Source: Chlamydia trachomatis (GTDB lineage: Bacteria; Chlamydiota; Chlamydiia; Chlamydiales; 2-12-FULL-49-11). From it: a stretch of 32,423 nucleotides of DNA. This document shows positions 1-11,200 of this stretch, piece after piece (position 1 is the first letter of the stretch; every line of letters begins with the position of its first letter). Under the pieces are notes generated by a model, which worked only from the letters and a program-made list of their open reading frames with translations, ran no database searches and was not told the origin of the DNA. The stretch is from the NCBI GenBank assembly GCA_945897715.1, contig CAMDFS010000005.1:1-32423 (forward strand). The letters run 5' to 3'. Position numbers and translations under genes: made by a program.

Positions 1-2
1 TT

Positions 3-959
3 CAAGCTATTGAGCTTTCTTCCAATAAAGATGAACAGATCGAGACTGTACACAATTTTTCAGATTTTTTATTAAATGAGATCTACGGCAGCCCAGGGAT
101 TGCCTCTAAAAAGGTCCTTTTTTCTTTTAAGCCCTATAGAAAAGAAAGTGATTTAGAGATCACAAATTGGAGCGCTGAAATTTATCAGACAGACTCCCTT
201 GGCCTAACTAGCAAGCGTGTTACATTTGATAACAACTACTCTATCACCCCAGAATTTTTATCTGACCATGAATTTGTATATGTAACCTACAAGCAAGGAT
301 TACCACAGATCTATCAGGGAAGATTAGATGGAAAACGAGGCAAATCTTTGATTAACCTTCGTGGAAACCAACTTCTGCCGAAAGTTTCCTATGATGGAAA
401 ATATGTATCTTTTGTTTCAGATGCCTCTGGAAGATCTGATGTCTTTATTCAAGAATTAAACAGCACTTTCACCCCTGTAGGGAAACCTATGCAAGTCTAT
501 TCGGGGATGGAACAAACCTCGGCATCACCCCATCTTAGCCCTGACAATAAATCCATGGCTTTTGTTACAAATAAGTCAGGGAAACCTATGGTCTATATCG
601 CATCTATTGAAGAGACCTTAAAAACAAGAGAAACTCCAAATCTAGAACTGATTAAGACAAACTGCGATGAGTGCACCTCGCCTTCCTATTCTCCAGATGG
701 TAAAATGATCGCTTTTTCTGGAAGGATAAATGGGCGACGACAAATTTGGATTTATGATATAAAGGGAAAAAAGGCTCACCAGCTCACCACAGGTGCTGAA
801 GATAAAGAAAACCCATGCTTTGGAAGCGACAGTAGGCATATTGTCTACAACACTACGTTTCCAACCACTGATCTTTTCATCTTAGAGATTGGGCAACAAA
901 AAATCAGGAGATTGACCAAAGGGGCTGGCGACAAACATTACCCCTCCTTTGAGAAGTAA
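3..959 (+). CDS. tolB: TolB, C-terminal part (5' truncated by window edge)
   Basis: The ORF listed at 348 is open in the same frame back to base 3. It has TolB-type beta-propeller repeats (LLPKVSYDGKYVSFVSD; SPSYSPDGKMIAFSGR; IWIYDIKGKKAHQLTTG) and lies directly upstream of pal. Confidence 0.88.
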   Translation, partial: QAIELSSNKDEQIETVHNFSDFLLNEIYGSPGIASKKVLFSFKPYRKESDLEITNWSAEIYQTDSLGLTSKRVTFDNNYSITPEFLSDHEFVYVTYKQGLPQIYQGRLDGKRGKSLINLRGNQLLPKVSYDGKYVSFVSDASGRSDVFIQELNSTFTPVGKPMQVYSGMEQTSASPHLSPDNKSMAFVTNKSGKPMVYIASIEETLKTRETPNLELIKTNCDECTSPSYSPDGKMIAFSGRINGRRQIWIYDIKGKKAHQLTTGAEDKENPCFGSDSRHIVYNTTFPTTDLFILEIGQQKIRRLTKGAGDKHYPSFEK

Positions 960-968
960 GGACACATT

Positions 969-1658
969 ATGAAAAAATCACTCATACTTTCACTTTCAGC
1001 TCTGATGCTATGCTCAGGTTGTACTAATTCCATCGCATTGTTTTCTCAGCATGCTACTAAATTCGGCAAATTGATTCAGTCAAAAGTCGCTAAATTTATC
1101 GAGCCTGAAGCCGATGAGTCAAGGCTCATTGTTACCCCTGCAGAATTTTACGGCAATCTTGATGCAGATTTTATCCCTCTAGATATTAATGAGATGGATG
1201 GAAAAATTATGACAGCTGCAGTCCCACAGCCTTCTCTAACACCTGGATCAGAAGGGAGCGCCCTTCCAGGAATTGATAGCTTTATAAGTCCAGGAGGATC
1301 TCTTGCAGAGATCTTTAAAAGAATCCATTTCGACACTGATCAATACACACTAAACTCACAAAATGACAAGGTCCTTTTGCAAAAAATGGCTGCCTACCTA
1401 AAAAAACATCCTAATACTTATGTATTTATCGAAGGACATTGTGATGAAAGAGGGTCAGAGTCCTACAACCTTGCACTCGGAACAAAGCGCGCAGGAATGG
1501 TGAGAAATATGTTAGTAAATAATGGAGTAAATCCAAATCAACTATACAGCGTCTCTTATGGGAAGGAAAAACCCCTTGCTCTTGGAAAATCTAAAGAAAC
1601 ATATGCAAAAAACAGAAGAGCATGCTTTAAGATCTACTCAAAAGGTACTCCTAGATGA
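969..1658 (+). CDS. pal: Peptidoglycan-associated lipoprotein Pal (OmpA C-terminal domain)
   Basis: Lipobox LMLCSGC. OmpA-like motif IHFDTDQYTL...VFIEGHCDERGSESYNLALGTKRAGMVRNMLVNNGV. Adjacent to tolB. Confidence 0.93.
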   Translation: MKKSLILSLSALMLCSGCTNSIALFSQHATKFGKLIQSKVAKFIEPEADESRLIVTPAEFYGNLDADFIPLDINEMDGKIMTAAVPQPSLTPGSEGSALPGIDSFISPGGSLAEIFKRIHFDTDQYTLNSQNDKVLLQKMAAYLKKHPNTYVFIEGHCDERGSESYNLALGTKRAGMVRNMLVNNGVNPNQLYSVSYGKEKPLALGKSKETYAKNRRACFKIYSKGTPR

Positions 1659-2119
1659 AATACAAATGCAACACCCTACTTCCATGTATCGTCCTGCTCT
1701 TTCTTTTACCTGGGTGCTACGGCAAAGCAGCAAAAATTTCCACCTCTCAAAGTAGTGATGTAATGATACACCAACTAAGAGCAGAACTTGAAGAGATCAA
1801 GCATCATATTCGCACAACTGTGATGCAGATGAATATTCTAACAAACAAAATGGTGAACTCAGAAGACATTCTTTTCGAACTAAAGCAACGTGACCTCATC
1901 ACGCAAAAACAGGCTCTAGAAAATAACTCTGAACGACTTACGCGAGTGGAAAAAAAACTTGAAGAGATACTAGATGCTGATACAGTGCAGAGCGTAGCCT
2001 TTAAATCATTAGAAGAAGAAATAAAAGTTCACACTAAATCTCTGCAACAAAATAAAAAGAAAATTTTAGAAATAGAAAAAAACATCCTATCATTTTCTGA
2101 AGATCCTGCGCAAAAATAA
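1655..2119 (+). CDS. Small coiled-coil lipoprotein in the tol-pal operon (position reminiscent of YbgF/CpoB; family not assigned)
   Basis: ATGA start/stop overlap with pal. Lipobox-like LLFLLPGC followed by a long charged coiled-coil. Confidence 0.6.
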   Translation: MKYKCNTLLPCIVLLFLLPGCYGKAAKISTSQSSDVMIHQLRAELEEIKHHIRTTVMQMNILTNKMVNSEDILFELKQRDLITQKQALENNSERLTRVEKKLEEILDADTVQSVAFKSLEEEIKVHTKSLQQNKKKILEIEKNILSFSEDPAQK

Positions 2120-2205
2120 AATTGAATAAGTGTAAAAACCCTTGTAGATTAATTCATTATTGGTTAAAATACTTATCAAACTTATTTTCCCAAAAGGAAC
2201 AGGAT

Positions 2206-2937
2206 ATGGTACAAAGAAAAAGAATATTATTAATCGAAGACGAAGAGGATATTGCATCTCTCATCAAACTTCAAGCAGAAATCTCAGGCTATCAACTTCA
2301 TGTAGAAGTAGATGGTATTAACGGTCTTAGAGCGGTAGAGCGCGAAAAACCGGACCTTGTCATCCTAGACATTATGCTGCCTGGTCAAAATGGCTTTGAT
2401 GTATGTAGAAAAATTAAAGGAAACCCTGAGCTAAGAAGCATCCCTTTAATCATCCTATCAGCAAAAAACGATGAAATAGATCTATTATTAGGCCTAGAGC
2501 TTGGTGCTGATGATTACATCGAAAAACCCTTCTCTCCAAAAGTCCTTATGTCAAGAATCAAAGCGATCTTAAGACGTAATAGAGAATCTGAAAAAACTAG
2601 CAAAAACATCGTTTTTGGTGAATTTACCCTCGAAGTCGATCGATACCTACTCCGAAAAAATGACAAAGTGATCCCTATCACACTTTCTGAATTCGGAATC
2701 ATAAAAAGATTACTTCAAAATAGAGGAAAAGTTCTCACAAGAAATCAACTTCTTGACGACATCCATAACGATGACTCATTTGTCGTTGATAGAAACATCG
2801 ATGTACACATCGCTTCAGTAAGAAGAAAACTTGGTCCAAACTTTAGATGGATTGACACTGTACGCGGCATTGGATACAGATTCAAACTTGATTTAGCTGA
2901 GGAATTTGCTGATACTGAAGAGCTTGTAACTTCATAA
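2206..2937 (+). CDS. OmpR/PhoB-family response regulator (receiver + winged-helix DNA-binding domain)
   Basis: Receiver motifs ILLIEDEED, LVILDIMLPG, ADDYIEKPF. C-terminal wHTH ending NIDVHIASVRRKLG...IDTVRGIGYRF. The ATG at 2206, preceded by AAGGAACAGGAT, is a better start than the TTG at 2122. Confidence 0.92.
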   Translation: MVQRKRILLIEDEEDIASLIKLQAEISGYQLHVEVDGINGLRAVEREKPDLVILDIMLPGQNGFDVCRKIKGNPELRSIPLIILSAKNDEIDLLLGLELGADDYIEKPFSPKVLMSRIKAILRRNRESEKTSKNIVFGEFTLEVDRYLLRKNDKVIPITLSEFGIIKRLLQNRGKVLTRNQLLDDIHNDDSFVVDRNIDVHIASVRRKLGPNFRWIDTVRGIGYRFKLDLAEEFADTEELVTS

Positions 2938-2946
2938 TGCTCCCAC

Positions 2947-2978
2947 TATTAAGGACCTGCTCCCTCAGGTCCTTAATA
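2947..2978 (+). terminator. Intrinsic-terminator-like hairpin after the response regulator
   Basis: Perfect 13-bp inverted repeat TATTAAGGACCTG-ctccct-CAGGTCCTTAATA about 10 nt after the stop. The following T-tract is weak. Confidence 0.65.
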
Positions 2979-3049
2979 CTATTCCAATAATTATGTCTTG
3001 CTAAAATTCTTTTCGATTTGCTATCATCTTTAAGAAAAAAGGTGTATAT

Positions 3050-3739
3050 ATGATTTCTGCAGCAATTACTTCACAAGAATTTTGGGCAACAGTAGCTACA
3101 ACTCCTTATAATGCTGTTGATAATAAACCAATTGTTCTATCTGGAGTTACACTAGCTGATAGTGCCGAAAAATTCCAGGAACAAGCATTTGAACGATGTT
3201 CCCTAACTAACAAATTTGTTGAACGTTTTTTCGATACCCCCCCTAAATTAGTTCTTGATCTAGGTTGTGGAACAGGCACAAATACACTCCAAATGTTTAA
3301 AAATGGAGCTCACGTTACTGCAGTTGACCTATCCGAAAAATTACTTAACATTTTTTCAGAAAAAAGCATAAACATACCTAACAAAGAAAACCTTCATTTA
3401 ATCAATAAAGACATTGCAACTATGCCGTCCTATGGCGGCCCTTTTAATCTTGTGATTGCAGTCGATATTCTTCCTTATTTGCCTCCAACGTCCTTATGCT
3501 CTACAATGAAGAAGATTCACAATTCCCTGATAGAAAACGGAATTATTATTGGCACTATCTTCACCCATGGTGACGAGGAAAGTTTTGAAAAATTGTTTGA
3601 AAGAATCGGTGCTCATTTTTATAGTGGCGATGACAGCTTTGTTGAACAATTGCTCACTTTCTCTCTCTTTTCCATTATAAAGATAGAAAGGAGCTCAAAA
3701 TACTCCTGTAGTTTTATAGCCAAAAAACTCAAAGCTTAG
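3050..3739 (+). CDS. Class I SAM-dependent methyltransferase
   Basis: Motif I LVLDLGCGTGTNTLQMFKNGAHVTAVDLSEKLL; later NLVIAVDILPYL. Confidence 0.82.
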   Translation: MISAAITSQEFWATVATTPYNAVDNKPIVLSGVTLADSAEKFQEQAFERCSLTNKFVERFFDTPPKLVLDLGCGTGTNTLQMFKNGAHVTAVDLSEKLLNIFSEKSINIPNKENLHLINKDIATMPSYGGPFNLVIAVDILPYLPPTSLCSTMKKIHNSLIENGIIIGTIFTHGDEESFEKLFERIGAHFYSGDDSFVEQLLTFSLFSIIKIERSSKYSCSFIAKKLKA

Positions 3740-3823
3740 CTTGCTAAAAAAAGAATCCTCTTGTAAAGATTTCGTTAATTATGTATTTGAAGTTTATGTG
3801 TAATTAACTAATTAGATTAATCA

Positions 3824-4195
3824 ATGAGAATTTCTTTTTTAACTATATTTTTTATGATGATAGTATTAAGCTCTTGTTCTCAGACCAAACGGTCAGTTGA
3901 CTCAAAACCTATTGAGCAACAGAATCTACGAGTAATTGCTGCAATAAAGCTTAACAAAGATGAGATTTTAGTTTTAGAGATCCATTACCCTGATGTCTTG
4001 CAAAAGATTTACATTCAAGAGGAATTAAAAGTAAAAGATATTTTAATTCTTCATGAGGTTGGGATAAAAGAGCACATTTTGATCCATTTAATAAAATATA
4101 CAAGTAGTAATTTTGTGCTCACAGCTGATGATGTTGTGACCATGCAGCTAGAAGGAGTCCCCTATAGTGTCATACAATTTATGATTGCCTCGTAA
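3824..4195 (+). CDS. Small putative lipoprotein of unknown function
   Basis: Signal sequence with lipobox MMIVLSSC; 123 aa; no recognised domain. Confidence 0.6.
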   Translation: MRISFLTIFFMMIVLSSCSQTKRSVDSKPIEQQNLRVIAAIKLNKDEILVLEIHYPDVLQKIYIQEELKVKDILILHEVGIKEHILIHLIKYTSSNFVLTADDVVTMQLEGVPYSVIQFMIAS

Positions 4196-4288
4196 AATCA
4201 CCCGCTCATTTTGAAAATTCATCTTGAGAATATGTATGATTTTATATAAATATCTAAGATAATTGAAAAAAAATCACTAAAAAAACTT

Positions 4289-5317
4289 ATGGCTACATTT
4301 TACCAAACACTACCCTCAGGATCCTCCCCCCCTAAGCTATATACTAGTTTTGTTTCAAAGGGGAAAACAGCCGCACTTGCTAATTTTAAGATTCTTATGC
4401 ACCAAAGTGCTTTCATGCATCTCTCTTTTCTTCTATTTATTCTTGTGCAGATGATGGTTACAGCCTCTCTATTTACGATGAATTCTTTCTCTATGTATAC
4501 CTCCGCCTCTATTGCGCTATTATTTTTAAGCATAGCTTCCTATTCATTAATTGCTTTTTATCAAAAAAACAGAAAATTAGATGCAATTGATAAAATTTGC
4601 AAAGAATTCCGACATCATTGCTCCCTCCACCTCTCTAAAAATATTGAAGCTAATGACAAGTTACATTTAGCAATTGCTGAGTGCACAAGGGATTTAGCAG
4701 AGGCTCTTCATACCCAAGAATTATTTTATCTGACAATTCATCCTTTTAAGTTTTCTAAAAAGCACATCATCTCCCATTTCTTGTATTTCCATTACAATGA
4801 TATCGTATACTTTCAAGAAAAGTTGCTAGAAGTCTCCTTAGATCAGCATGCCTATATTTTAGAGGATTGCGCCTGTAATCTAGATTTTCATTCCTCTTTA
4901 TCTAAAACATATGCTACGCTTGCAACCTGTTATAAAAAACCTGATGGAAAGCATTTAGAAAAAGCATTTACTTATTCCACATTCTCTAAGAAAAATGAGT
5001 TCTCAGCAGCCCTTGAAAAGTATTATACCTTAGCCATTGAGGAACTGAAAATTATTAGTGAGATTTGTGATGATGAGTATTGGGTTCATTCAGATTTAGC
5101 ATCTTTATATTCATTTTTCGGCGATTGCGAAAAAGAGATGGAGCAATATGAGATCCTCATGAGTAAAATTTCCGATGATAAAGAGATCCTGTATAAGCTT
5201 GGGATTTTATATTTTAAGCATCACAAGAGCTCCAAAGGGCTGAAAATCTATACCCAGCTGCGTAAACTAGATGCATTATATGCGAAAAATCTTCTTGCCC
5301 ATTATAATTTTTCATAA
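4289..5317 (+). CDS. Membrane protein with N-terminal bilobed hydrophobic segment and TPR-like helical C-terminus
   Basis: Two closely spaced hydrophobic stretches (FMHLSFLLFILVQMMVTASLFTM / YTSASIALLFLSIASYSLIAFY) followed by helical repeats ending EILYKLGILYFKHHKSSKGLKIYTQLRKL. Confidence 0.6.
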   Translation: MATFYQTLPSGSSPPKLYTSFVSKGKTAALANFKILMHQSAFMHLSFLLFILVQMMVTASLFTMNSFSMYTSASIALLFLSIASYSLIAFYQKNRKLDAIDKICKEFRHHCSLHLSKNIEANDKLHLAIAECTRDLAEALHTQELFYLTIHPFKFSKKHIISHFLYFHYNDIVYFQEKLLEVSLDQHAYILEDCACNLDFHSSLSKTYATLATCYKKPDGKHLEKAFTYSTFSKKNEFSAALEKYYTLAIEELKIISEICDDEYWVHSDLASLYSFFGDCEKEMEQYEILMSKISDDKEILYKLGILYFKHHKSSKGLKIYTQLRKLDALYAKNLLAHYNFS

Positions 5318-5386
5318 AAAGTAAAAAATTCATTTGTCCTATAATATTTCCTTTGTATAATCAGATACAAAAAATCTGAGGATACC

Positions 5387-8182
5387 ATGGCATATTTTGT
5401 TAATTTTTCAACTTTTATTTTCCTATGCACAGGTTCTTTCATCACGCTATTTGGGGCTACATCTTATGAAGCAACGACAAAAGAAGAAGGCTTTATGCTC
5501 CGTAGGATTACAGAGTTTTGGAAGGATCAAGACTATGAAACTGTGAAAAAAGAGATCGTAGCATTTTTAAAAACCCATGAAGGGAGCAAATTTTGTGACC
5601 AATTGCGGGGAAATTATGGAGATTTATTAATTCAAGAGGGAAATTATCAAGAGGCTCTTACATCCTATCAAAAAATCAAGCATGTAAATGTGATTGAAAC
5701 ATTTTTACTTAACCAAATGCAATGCTATTACGAGCTTGAAAGGTATGATGAACTTATTGCCTCTGGAATTCCATACCTTACAAAGATGTCAAAAGAACTC
5801 CTTGATCGAAAAGATGAGTATTATTTCTTGATGGCTGAAGGCTATTTTAGAGCTTCTCTAAAAATGACTGCTGACGATAAAAAAAATACCTACTTAAACA
5901 AAGCTTTACCCCTTTATGAAAAAATCCTAGACTCCTCTTTTAATGATCCATCCATGTTTGCTTTAGCAGAGATCTATCGCCTACAAGCAACAAATGACAA
6001 AGCGCAGTCATTTTTTATAGAGCTTTCTAAAAGACACCCAGCAAGAAAAGAAGAACTTTTATTCCATGCAGCACTTGCTCAGGCAGAGTTTGATAAACCT
6101 TTGGCAATTAATACATTTACTGAGATCATGAAAATAAAAGGGGAAAAAACTAAGGATTCTGCCTTAAATCGTCTTATCCTATTTTTTCAAGAAGAGCGAT
6201 ATGAGGATGTAGTCTCTAATTACATGGAAGTATTAAATCTTATAGAAGATGAGAAAAAGTCTACTTTAGAGTACATCATTGCAAGAAGTTATTTTGCATT
6301 AAAGTCTTATGATAAAGCAAATAGCCACCTAGAAAAATTCTTAACCTCCAATGATGGCACCCAAGAAGAAAAAAGAAATGCATTATTAATGCAGCTTTCT
6401 ACAGCACAATTCTTAAAAAATGAGAAATTGTACAAAGAGGCTCTAGATGATTTAGAAATCAGCTTCCCAAATGATAAAGAGCTTTGTCAGGCAGTGTTTA
6501 TCCATGCAATGATGCTAAAAGAGATGGGACGTGCATCTGAGGCAGAGTATGAGCTTGCAAAGTTAATTGAGAATAAAGCCATCTTTAAAGATGAAGAGGT
6601 GCTCTACCTAGAGTACGGTCTTGTAGCTTACAACAATGACAACTGGACCCTTTCTAGAAAGACATTAAATGACTTTGTAAACAAATATACTGAAAGCAAG
6701 CACTCCCCTATTGCGTGGAAGTATCTTCTGTCCTCCTCTTTGAATCTTCTTAAAGCAAATCAAGAGACAAAAAAAAATGATTATTCTAAAACAGAATTTC
6801 TAAGTGATCTAAACAAAATCATGCTCCATAGCGAAGTTTTAGATGCTGGAGAAAAAATTGAGTGTCTATTCCTACAAGGCAAGCTCTGTTATGAATTAGA
6901 AAAATATGACGTAGCGTTGACTCATCTAAAGAAATTGATTTTTGATCATCTTCAAAATGACCATATAGCCGAAGCGCATCTTTTGACAGCTCTTTGTCAC
7001 CATAAGCTTGGAGATTCTAACGATATGTTCTGCACGCATGCAGAAAAAGCGCTCTCTTTAGATAAGGACTTAGCAAAGAAAGGGGCTCTTCATTTAGAGC
7101 TTTTTAATGCCTACCTTACTATTTCTAAAAATTCTGATATGCATAAAGCATTGATAGGTAAAGCAAGATCGCACCTATACACAGCATTATCTCTTGGTGA
7201 GAAAAATATCAAATTGGAAAACAAGCTTTGGCTTGCTCATTCCTACCTCTCAGATCTATTTTCAGATACGCAAGTATGCTTCACTGATGGCGATGTGCCG
7301 GCAGATCAAGAGACATTTAATAGATCCTTATCCCTATTTGAAGAAATTCTCTTAGACCCATCAACAGATGCCTTAGCAGCGATTTCTGCCGATAAGACAT
7401 TCCTAGAATGGGAAGTATTAAAATATGCCAACCTTTTAGGGCGAAAAAAAGAGACACAGAAAAAAATACGTGTCTTGAGATCTTTAATAGAAAAGCAGTC
7501 CCACAATGCAAATTGGAATTGGAATGGACGCCAAGAAGCGCTATTTGAAATTGCTAAGACCTATGAGCTGAATGGAGACAATGAAAACGCTCTAGACACC
7601 TATAATTTTATCACAACGATGCAGTCTAAGAAAAAGACCTTCATCGAGGAATATGCAAAATTTTGTGTCATGCGTTTGAATTTTGACAAATTAGCAAGTA
7701 GTCAAAAAAACGAAGAGAACAAGCAGATTTTTAGCATCTTAAGCATCCTAAAAGATACACAAATTCAGAAAAATGCAGCCTCAGAACCTCTCCATTTAGA
7801 GTCTGCTATTGAATATGCCAAGATCCGTGGAATGATTTCAAAGAGTAACGATCCACATATCAAATACTTATTTTTCTTAAACAGAATTCGTGAGGATTTT
7901 ACTAACAATCAAGATCCAATGGTTGAAAAGTATTCTCAACAAACACAAGGAAATGAAAATTACGCAAAGCTTTTTGCTCAATATATGAAATTTATTGAAG
8001 CAGAATCTCTTAGAATGGAGGCGATGATTAAAGTTAAGGATAATCATATCGCCCTTAGCGTTGACTTATCTCAAAAGGCTAAACAGCTTTTACTCTCTCT
8101 TAAAAAAGAAAAGGTAAGTGTCTATTTATCAAAACGAATTGATGAAAGTCTAAATTTGGTGAAAAAAGGGACCCTTTTTTAA
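5387..8182 (+). CDS. Large exported TPR-repeat protein
   Basis: 931 aa with an N-terminal hydrophobic signal and many TPR-like units (YGDLLIQEGNYQEALTSYQKIK; IIARSYFALKSYDKANSHLEKFL; GKLCYELEKYDVALTHLKKLIFDH; AKTYELNGDNENALDTYNFI). Confidence 0.8.
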   Translation: MAYFVNFSTFIFLCTGSFITLFGATSYEATTKEEGFMLRRITEFWKDQDYETVKKEIVAFLKTHEGSKFCDQLRGNYGDLLIQEGNYQEALTSYQKIKHVNVIETFLLNQMQCYYELERYDELIASGIPYLTKMSKELLDRKDEYYFLMAEGYFRASLKMTADDKKNTYLNKALPLYEKILDSSFNDPSMFALAEIYRLQATNDKAQSFFIELSKRHPARKEELLFHAALAQAEFDKPLAINTFTEIMKIKGEKTKDSALNRLILFFQEERYEDVVSNYMEVLNLIEDEKKSTLEYIIARSYFALKSYDKANSHLEKFLTSNDGTQEEKRNALLMQLSTAQFLKNEKLYKEALDDLEISFPNDKELCQAVFIHAMMLKEMGRASEAEYELAKLIENKAIFKDEEVLYLEYGLVAYNNDNWTLSRKTLNDFVNKYTESKHSPIAWKYLLSSSLNLLKANQETKKNDYSKTEFLSDLNKIMLHSEVLDAGEKIECLFLQGKLCYELEKYDVALTHLKKLIFDHLQNDHIAEAHLLTALCHHKLGDSNDMFCTHAEKALSLDKDLAKKGALHLELFNAYLTISKNSDMHKALIGKARSHLYTALSLGEKNIKLENKLWLAHSYLSDLFSDTQVCFTDGDVPADQETFNRSLSLFEEILLDPSTDALAAISADKTFLEWEVLKYANLLGRKKETQKKIRVLRSLIEKQSHNANWNWNGRQEALFEIAKTYELNGDNENALDTYNFITTMQSKKKTFIEEYAKFCVMRLNFDKLASSQKNEENKQIFSILSILKDTQIQKNAASEPLHLESAIEYAKIRGMISKSNDPHIKYLFFLNRIREDFTNNQDPMVEKYSQQTQGNENYAKLFAQYMKFIEAESLRMEAMIKVKDNHIALSVDLSQKAKQLLLSLKKEKVSVYLSKRIDESLNLVKKGTLF

Positions 8183-8206
8183 AAAAAGGAATGGGTAAAA
8201 AGAACA

Positions 8207-11200
8207 ATGAATTCATGGGATAAGAAGATCAGTATCAGACTTCTGAAGTCTATTGCCCTTTGCTTTTTTTTCGCAAATATACATGCAGAAGAAAAGAATT
8301 TCATCCCAAGTCTGGAAGTAAATCCGTTAGATACAATCAAACTGAATTTCGACATTCCAATCATTGATGCATCTAATGCCCTTGTCTCTTTTTCATCGTT
8401 TGAAGACCTACTTGTTGCTCATATCACCTCTTTGCCTAGCAAAGCAAATACACTTACCTGGGAGGTGAAAACCAAAAAAAACCAGTTGCCACTACCATCT
8501 ATTGATTCTAAAGTTGCGTCAGAAAAGTTTACCTCAAAAGGCTATTGGGTAGATCCTTTAGCAACTACTGAGGAAACAAAAAAAAACTACGTCCAGAAGA
8601 ATTTTTTTGATGATATTATCTCAAATTTAAAGGAAGCCAAAGATCACCAAAATATTAGAGCCATCTTTTATCCCGATGATAGGGTCACTTATATCGACGA
8701 TCTGGAAGAGCGGCTAAATTCCTCTCTAGAATTCAAAGTTCTCACCTTTACAAAAACAAAAGAGTTTGTCACAAATATCTCAAAAGAAGATGCATCACTT
8801 AAAAAATTGCAGCTTGCTGCTGCTGTTATCATAAAAGATCCTATGGCTTTATCACCTCATAAAAGCAATCTATTCGAAGAAAAAAGGGGGCTTTATTCAG
8901 AAGAATTATATAAACAAGAGCAATATGCAACTACCTGGCAAGAAGAAGAGTCTCTCGAAGTTGAATACAAAGCTCTAGCTCTCCCTGAAATTCTAACAGA
9001 AATAGTCAATGTCTATACCTATCGGCCAGATATTTTTTCTGAAACTTTCGATGTAAAAAAAATTCAATTACCACATGTCGAAAAAAAACCTTTAAAGACC
9101 TCCTCTGTTGCTTTTCAACTTGAAGTATCTGATAAACCATTTGTTCTCAACCCTCTTATTATAGTAGTAGTGGATGAAAAAGAGTTTCCAACACCTCTTT
9201 CTTTTACTTATCTTACCCCCCTATCAGCGAAAAAAATAGAGGAAAAAAAAGTTATTGTTAACAAGTATTGTTTTAATACCGATCCAAAAAGCGCAGCTCC
9301 CTCTTTGCCAGTAAGAATACCTAGCACGATTCAAAAGACCTTTTTAGTAGAGCCTTATCAGAATTTACTAAGCACAGGAAATCTTGCCTCCATTGAATCC
9401 CGTGAGTTTGATAAAAATGGAGAGCCCATAGAACACAACACCCCTTTTAAAGAAGATTTTTCTAAATCAAATCTGATTAGCCTCCCCTTGATCCTAAAAA
9501 AAGACGGAACTACACATGAATTTACTCCTAATAGCCTTGTATACATTCCAAAGGATCACCTTCGGAAAAAGGGGTATTATGCTTCAATTAGAGATCCTTC
9601 CATTTCAGATCAGAAAAGGTTAAATGAATTCCCAGGGGAAGTCTATGATCAGAAAATACGTACATCTGAGTATCTGGCGGCATTCTATCTTGAAGAGAAA
9701 GTCTCTCCAGAAAAAGAACAGGTCGAAAATACCAAACCCCTCTCCTTAATCCTAGTGAAAGGGCATAAAAAAAATCCCATTGATGGTTCTGTTGCTTTTT
9801 ATCCCCTTGAACAAAATCAGCCTCTCCCCCTTTCCGAAAGTGAGTTAGGACATCTTCTAGAAAATATCCATGCCGTCTTTTCTAAAGGTCTACCAGACTA
9901 TACAAAAGATGAAAAACTTGCAAAATTTGTTAATAGATCGCTAAATATTGGCGGCGATCAAAGAGAGAAACAAAAAGCGATAAATATTACTTTTAAAATG
10001 CCTTATAAAAAACTGCATTCTACGCAAATTAAATCCTCGATACAACCTAAAATAGCAGATCCTTTACATCCATTTGATGCAGAAGTTTCTCATGTTGAGT
10101 TTTTTGACCAAATGGAGAGAATAGATGACGCTATTATTGCAGAAAAGGGAGTAATTGCAATTGAAACACCTATAAATTATAGTAAAGAAGAAGAGTTAGT
10201 TATTGCAACTAACGACTTAAAAGAAGTTCCCCCATTTCAAATTCTTCTCCCTTATTCATCGAAAAATATCTTTCTACAAGATCAGCTATCTATTAATAAT
10301 GCTGAGTTCAGAGGCGAACTTTCCCTGCCAAAACTTACAGCAATTAATAAAGAGAACTCATTTTTCCTAAACCCCATGCTTTCATTAATTGATTCCACAG
10401 AATTTAATGAGGACTATACACAATCTGGGGATCCTTCTTTAGTGAACAGAAATAATAGAATGACGCAGTACTTTCTATTTAACCTTCCCTCTCTTGATGA
10501 ATTACATACTGACTCTTTCCCTGAAGCCTTTAACTTAGAAACTCGGATGCTTTTAGGAGACTCTCAAACAGCTAATGATTTTTCCTGCACAATCAAGACT
10601 TTTGAAAAAAGTATTTTAGAACCTCTCCCTGTTCATATTTTATATATACTAGATACCTCCTCATCTATTGAACCACATAGATTTGGAATCTTTAAAGAGG
10701 CAATTGTATCCTCTCTTGAACAGTTAGACATCAACTCTACCTTTAACATTGCCATTCTTTCAAAAGGTAAAGTAGAGATGCTTCATGAGCAAAACCCTCA
10801 TCCAACCACAAGCTCTAAAGGTTATGTGAAGAGGTACTTAAGAAAAATAACACAAAGCAGTCAAACTTCTTTTAAAGATTTAGTATCTCTACTAGAGAAA
10901 GAAAAAATCACCGCATCTAAAGAAATGACCCATAGATCCTGTCTAATTCTTTCTGATGGAAAGTTTGCAAACAATATCAGAATCGATAGGAAATTATTGC
11001 AGAATTTAACAGCGATAGAGGCAGGGAATTTCTCTATCTATACAGCATCGGTTAGTGACAATAATAACACAGCAATGCTCTCCTTGCTTGCAAAACTAAA
11101 TCACGGCTTCTCTTTATACACTCGTACCCATTCTTCCTTCTCACGTAAATTCTCTATCCTTTTAAAACATATCAAACATCCATTAATTCATGATGTGATG

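Noticed and set aside
642-839. 65-aa antisense ORF within tolB
   Set aside because: Entirely antisense to a strongly supported CDS, with no recognisable motif. The same reasoning applies to 1148-1336, 2514-2702, 4300-4533, 7306-7511, 9358-9546, 12149-12385, 13510-13794, 14665-14991, 15436-15669 and 16328-16546.
1558-1755. 65-aa + ORF spanning the pal/lipoprotein junction
   Set aside because: Overlaps two well-supported genes in another frame; no domain or start context.
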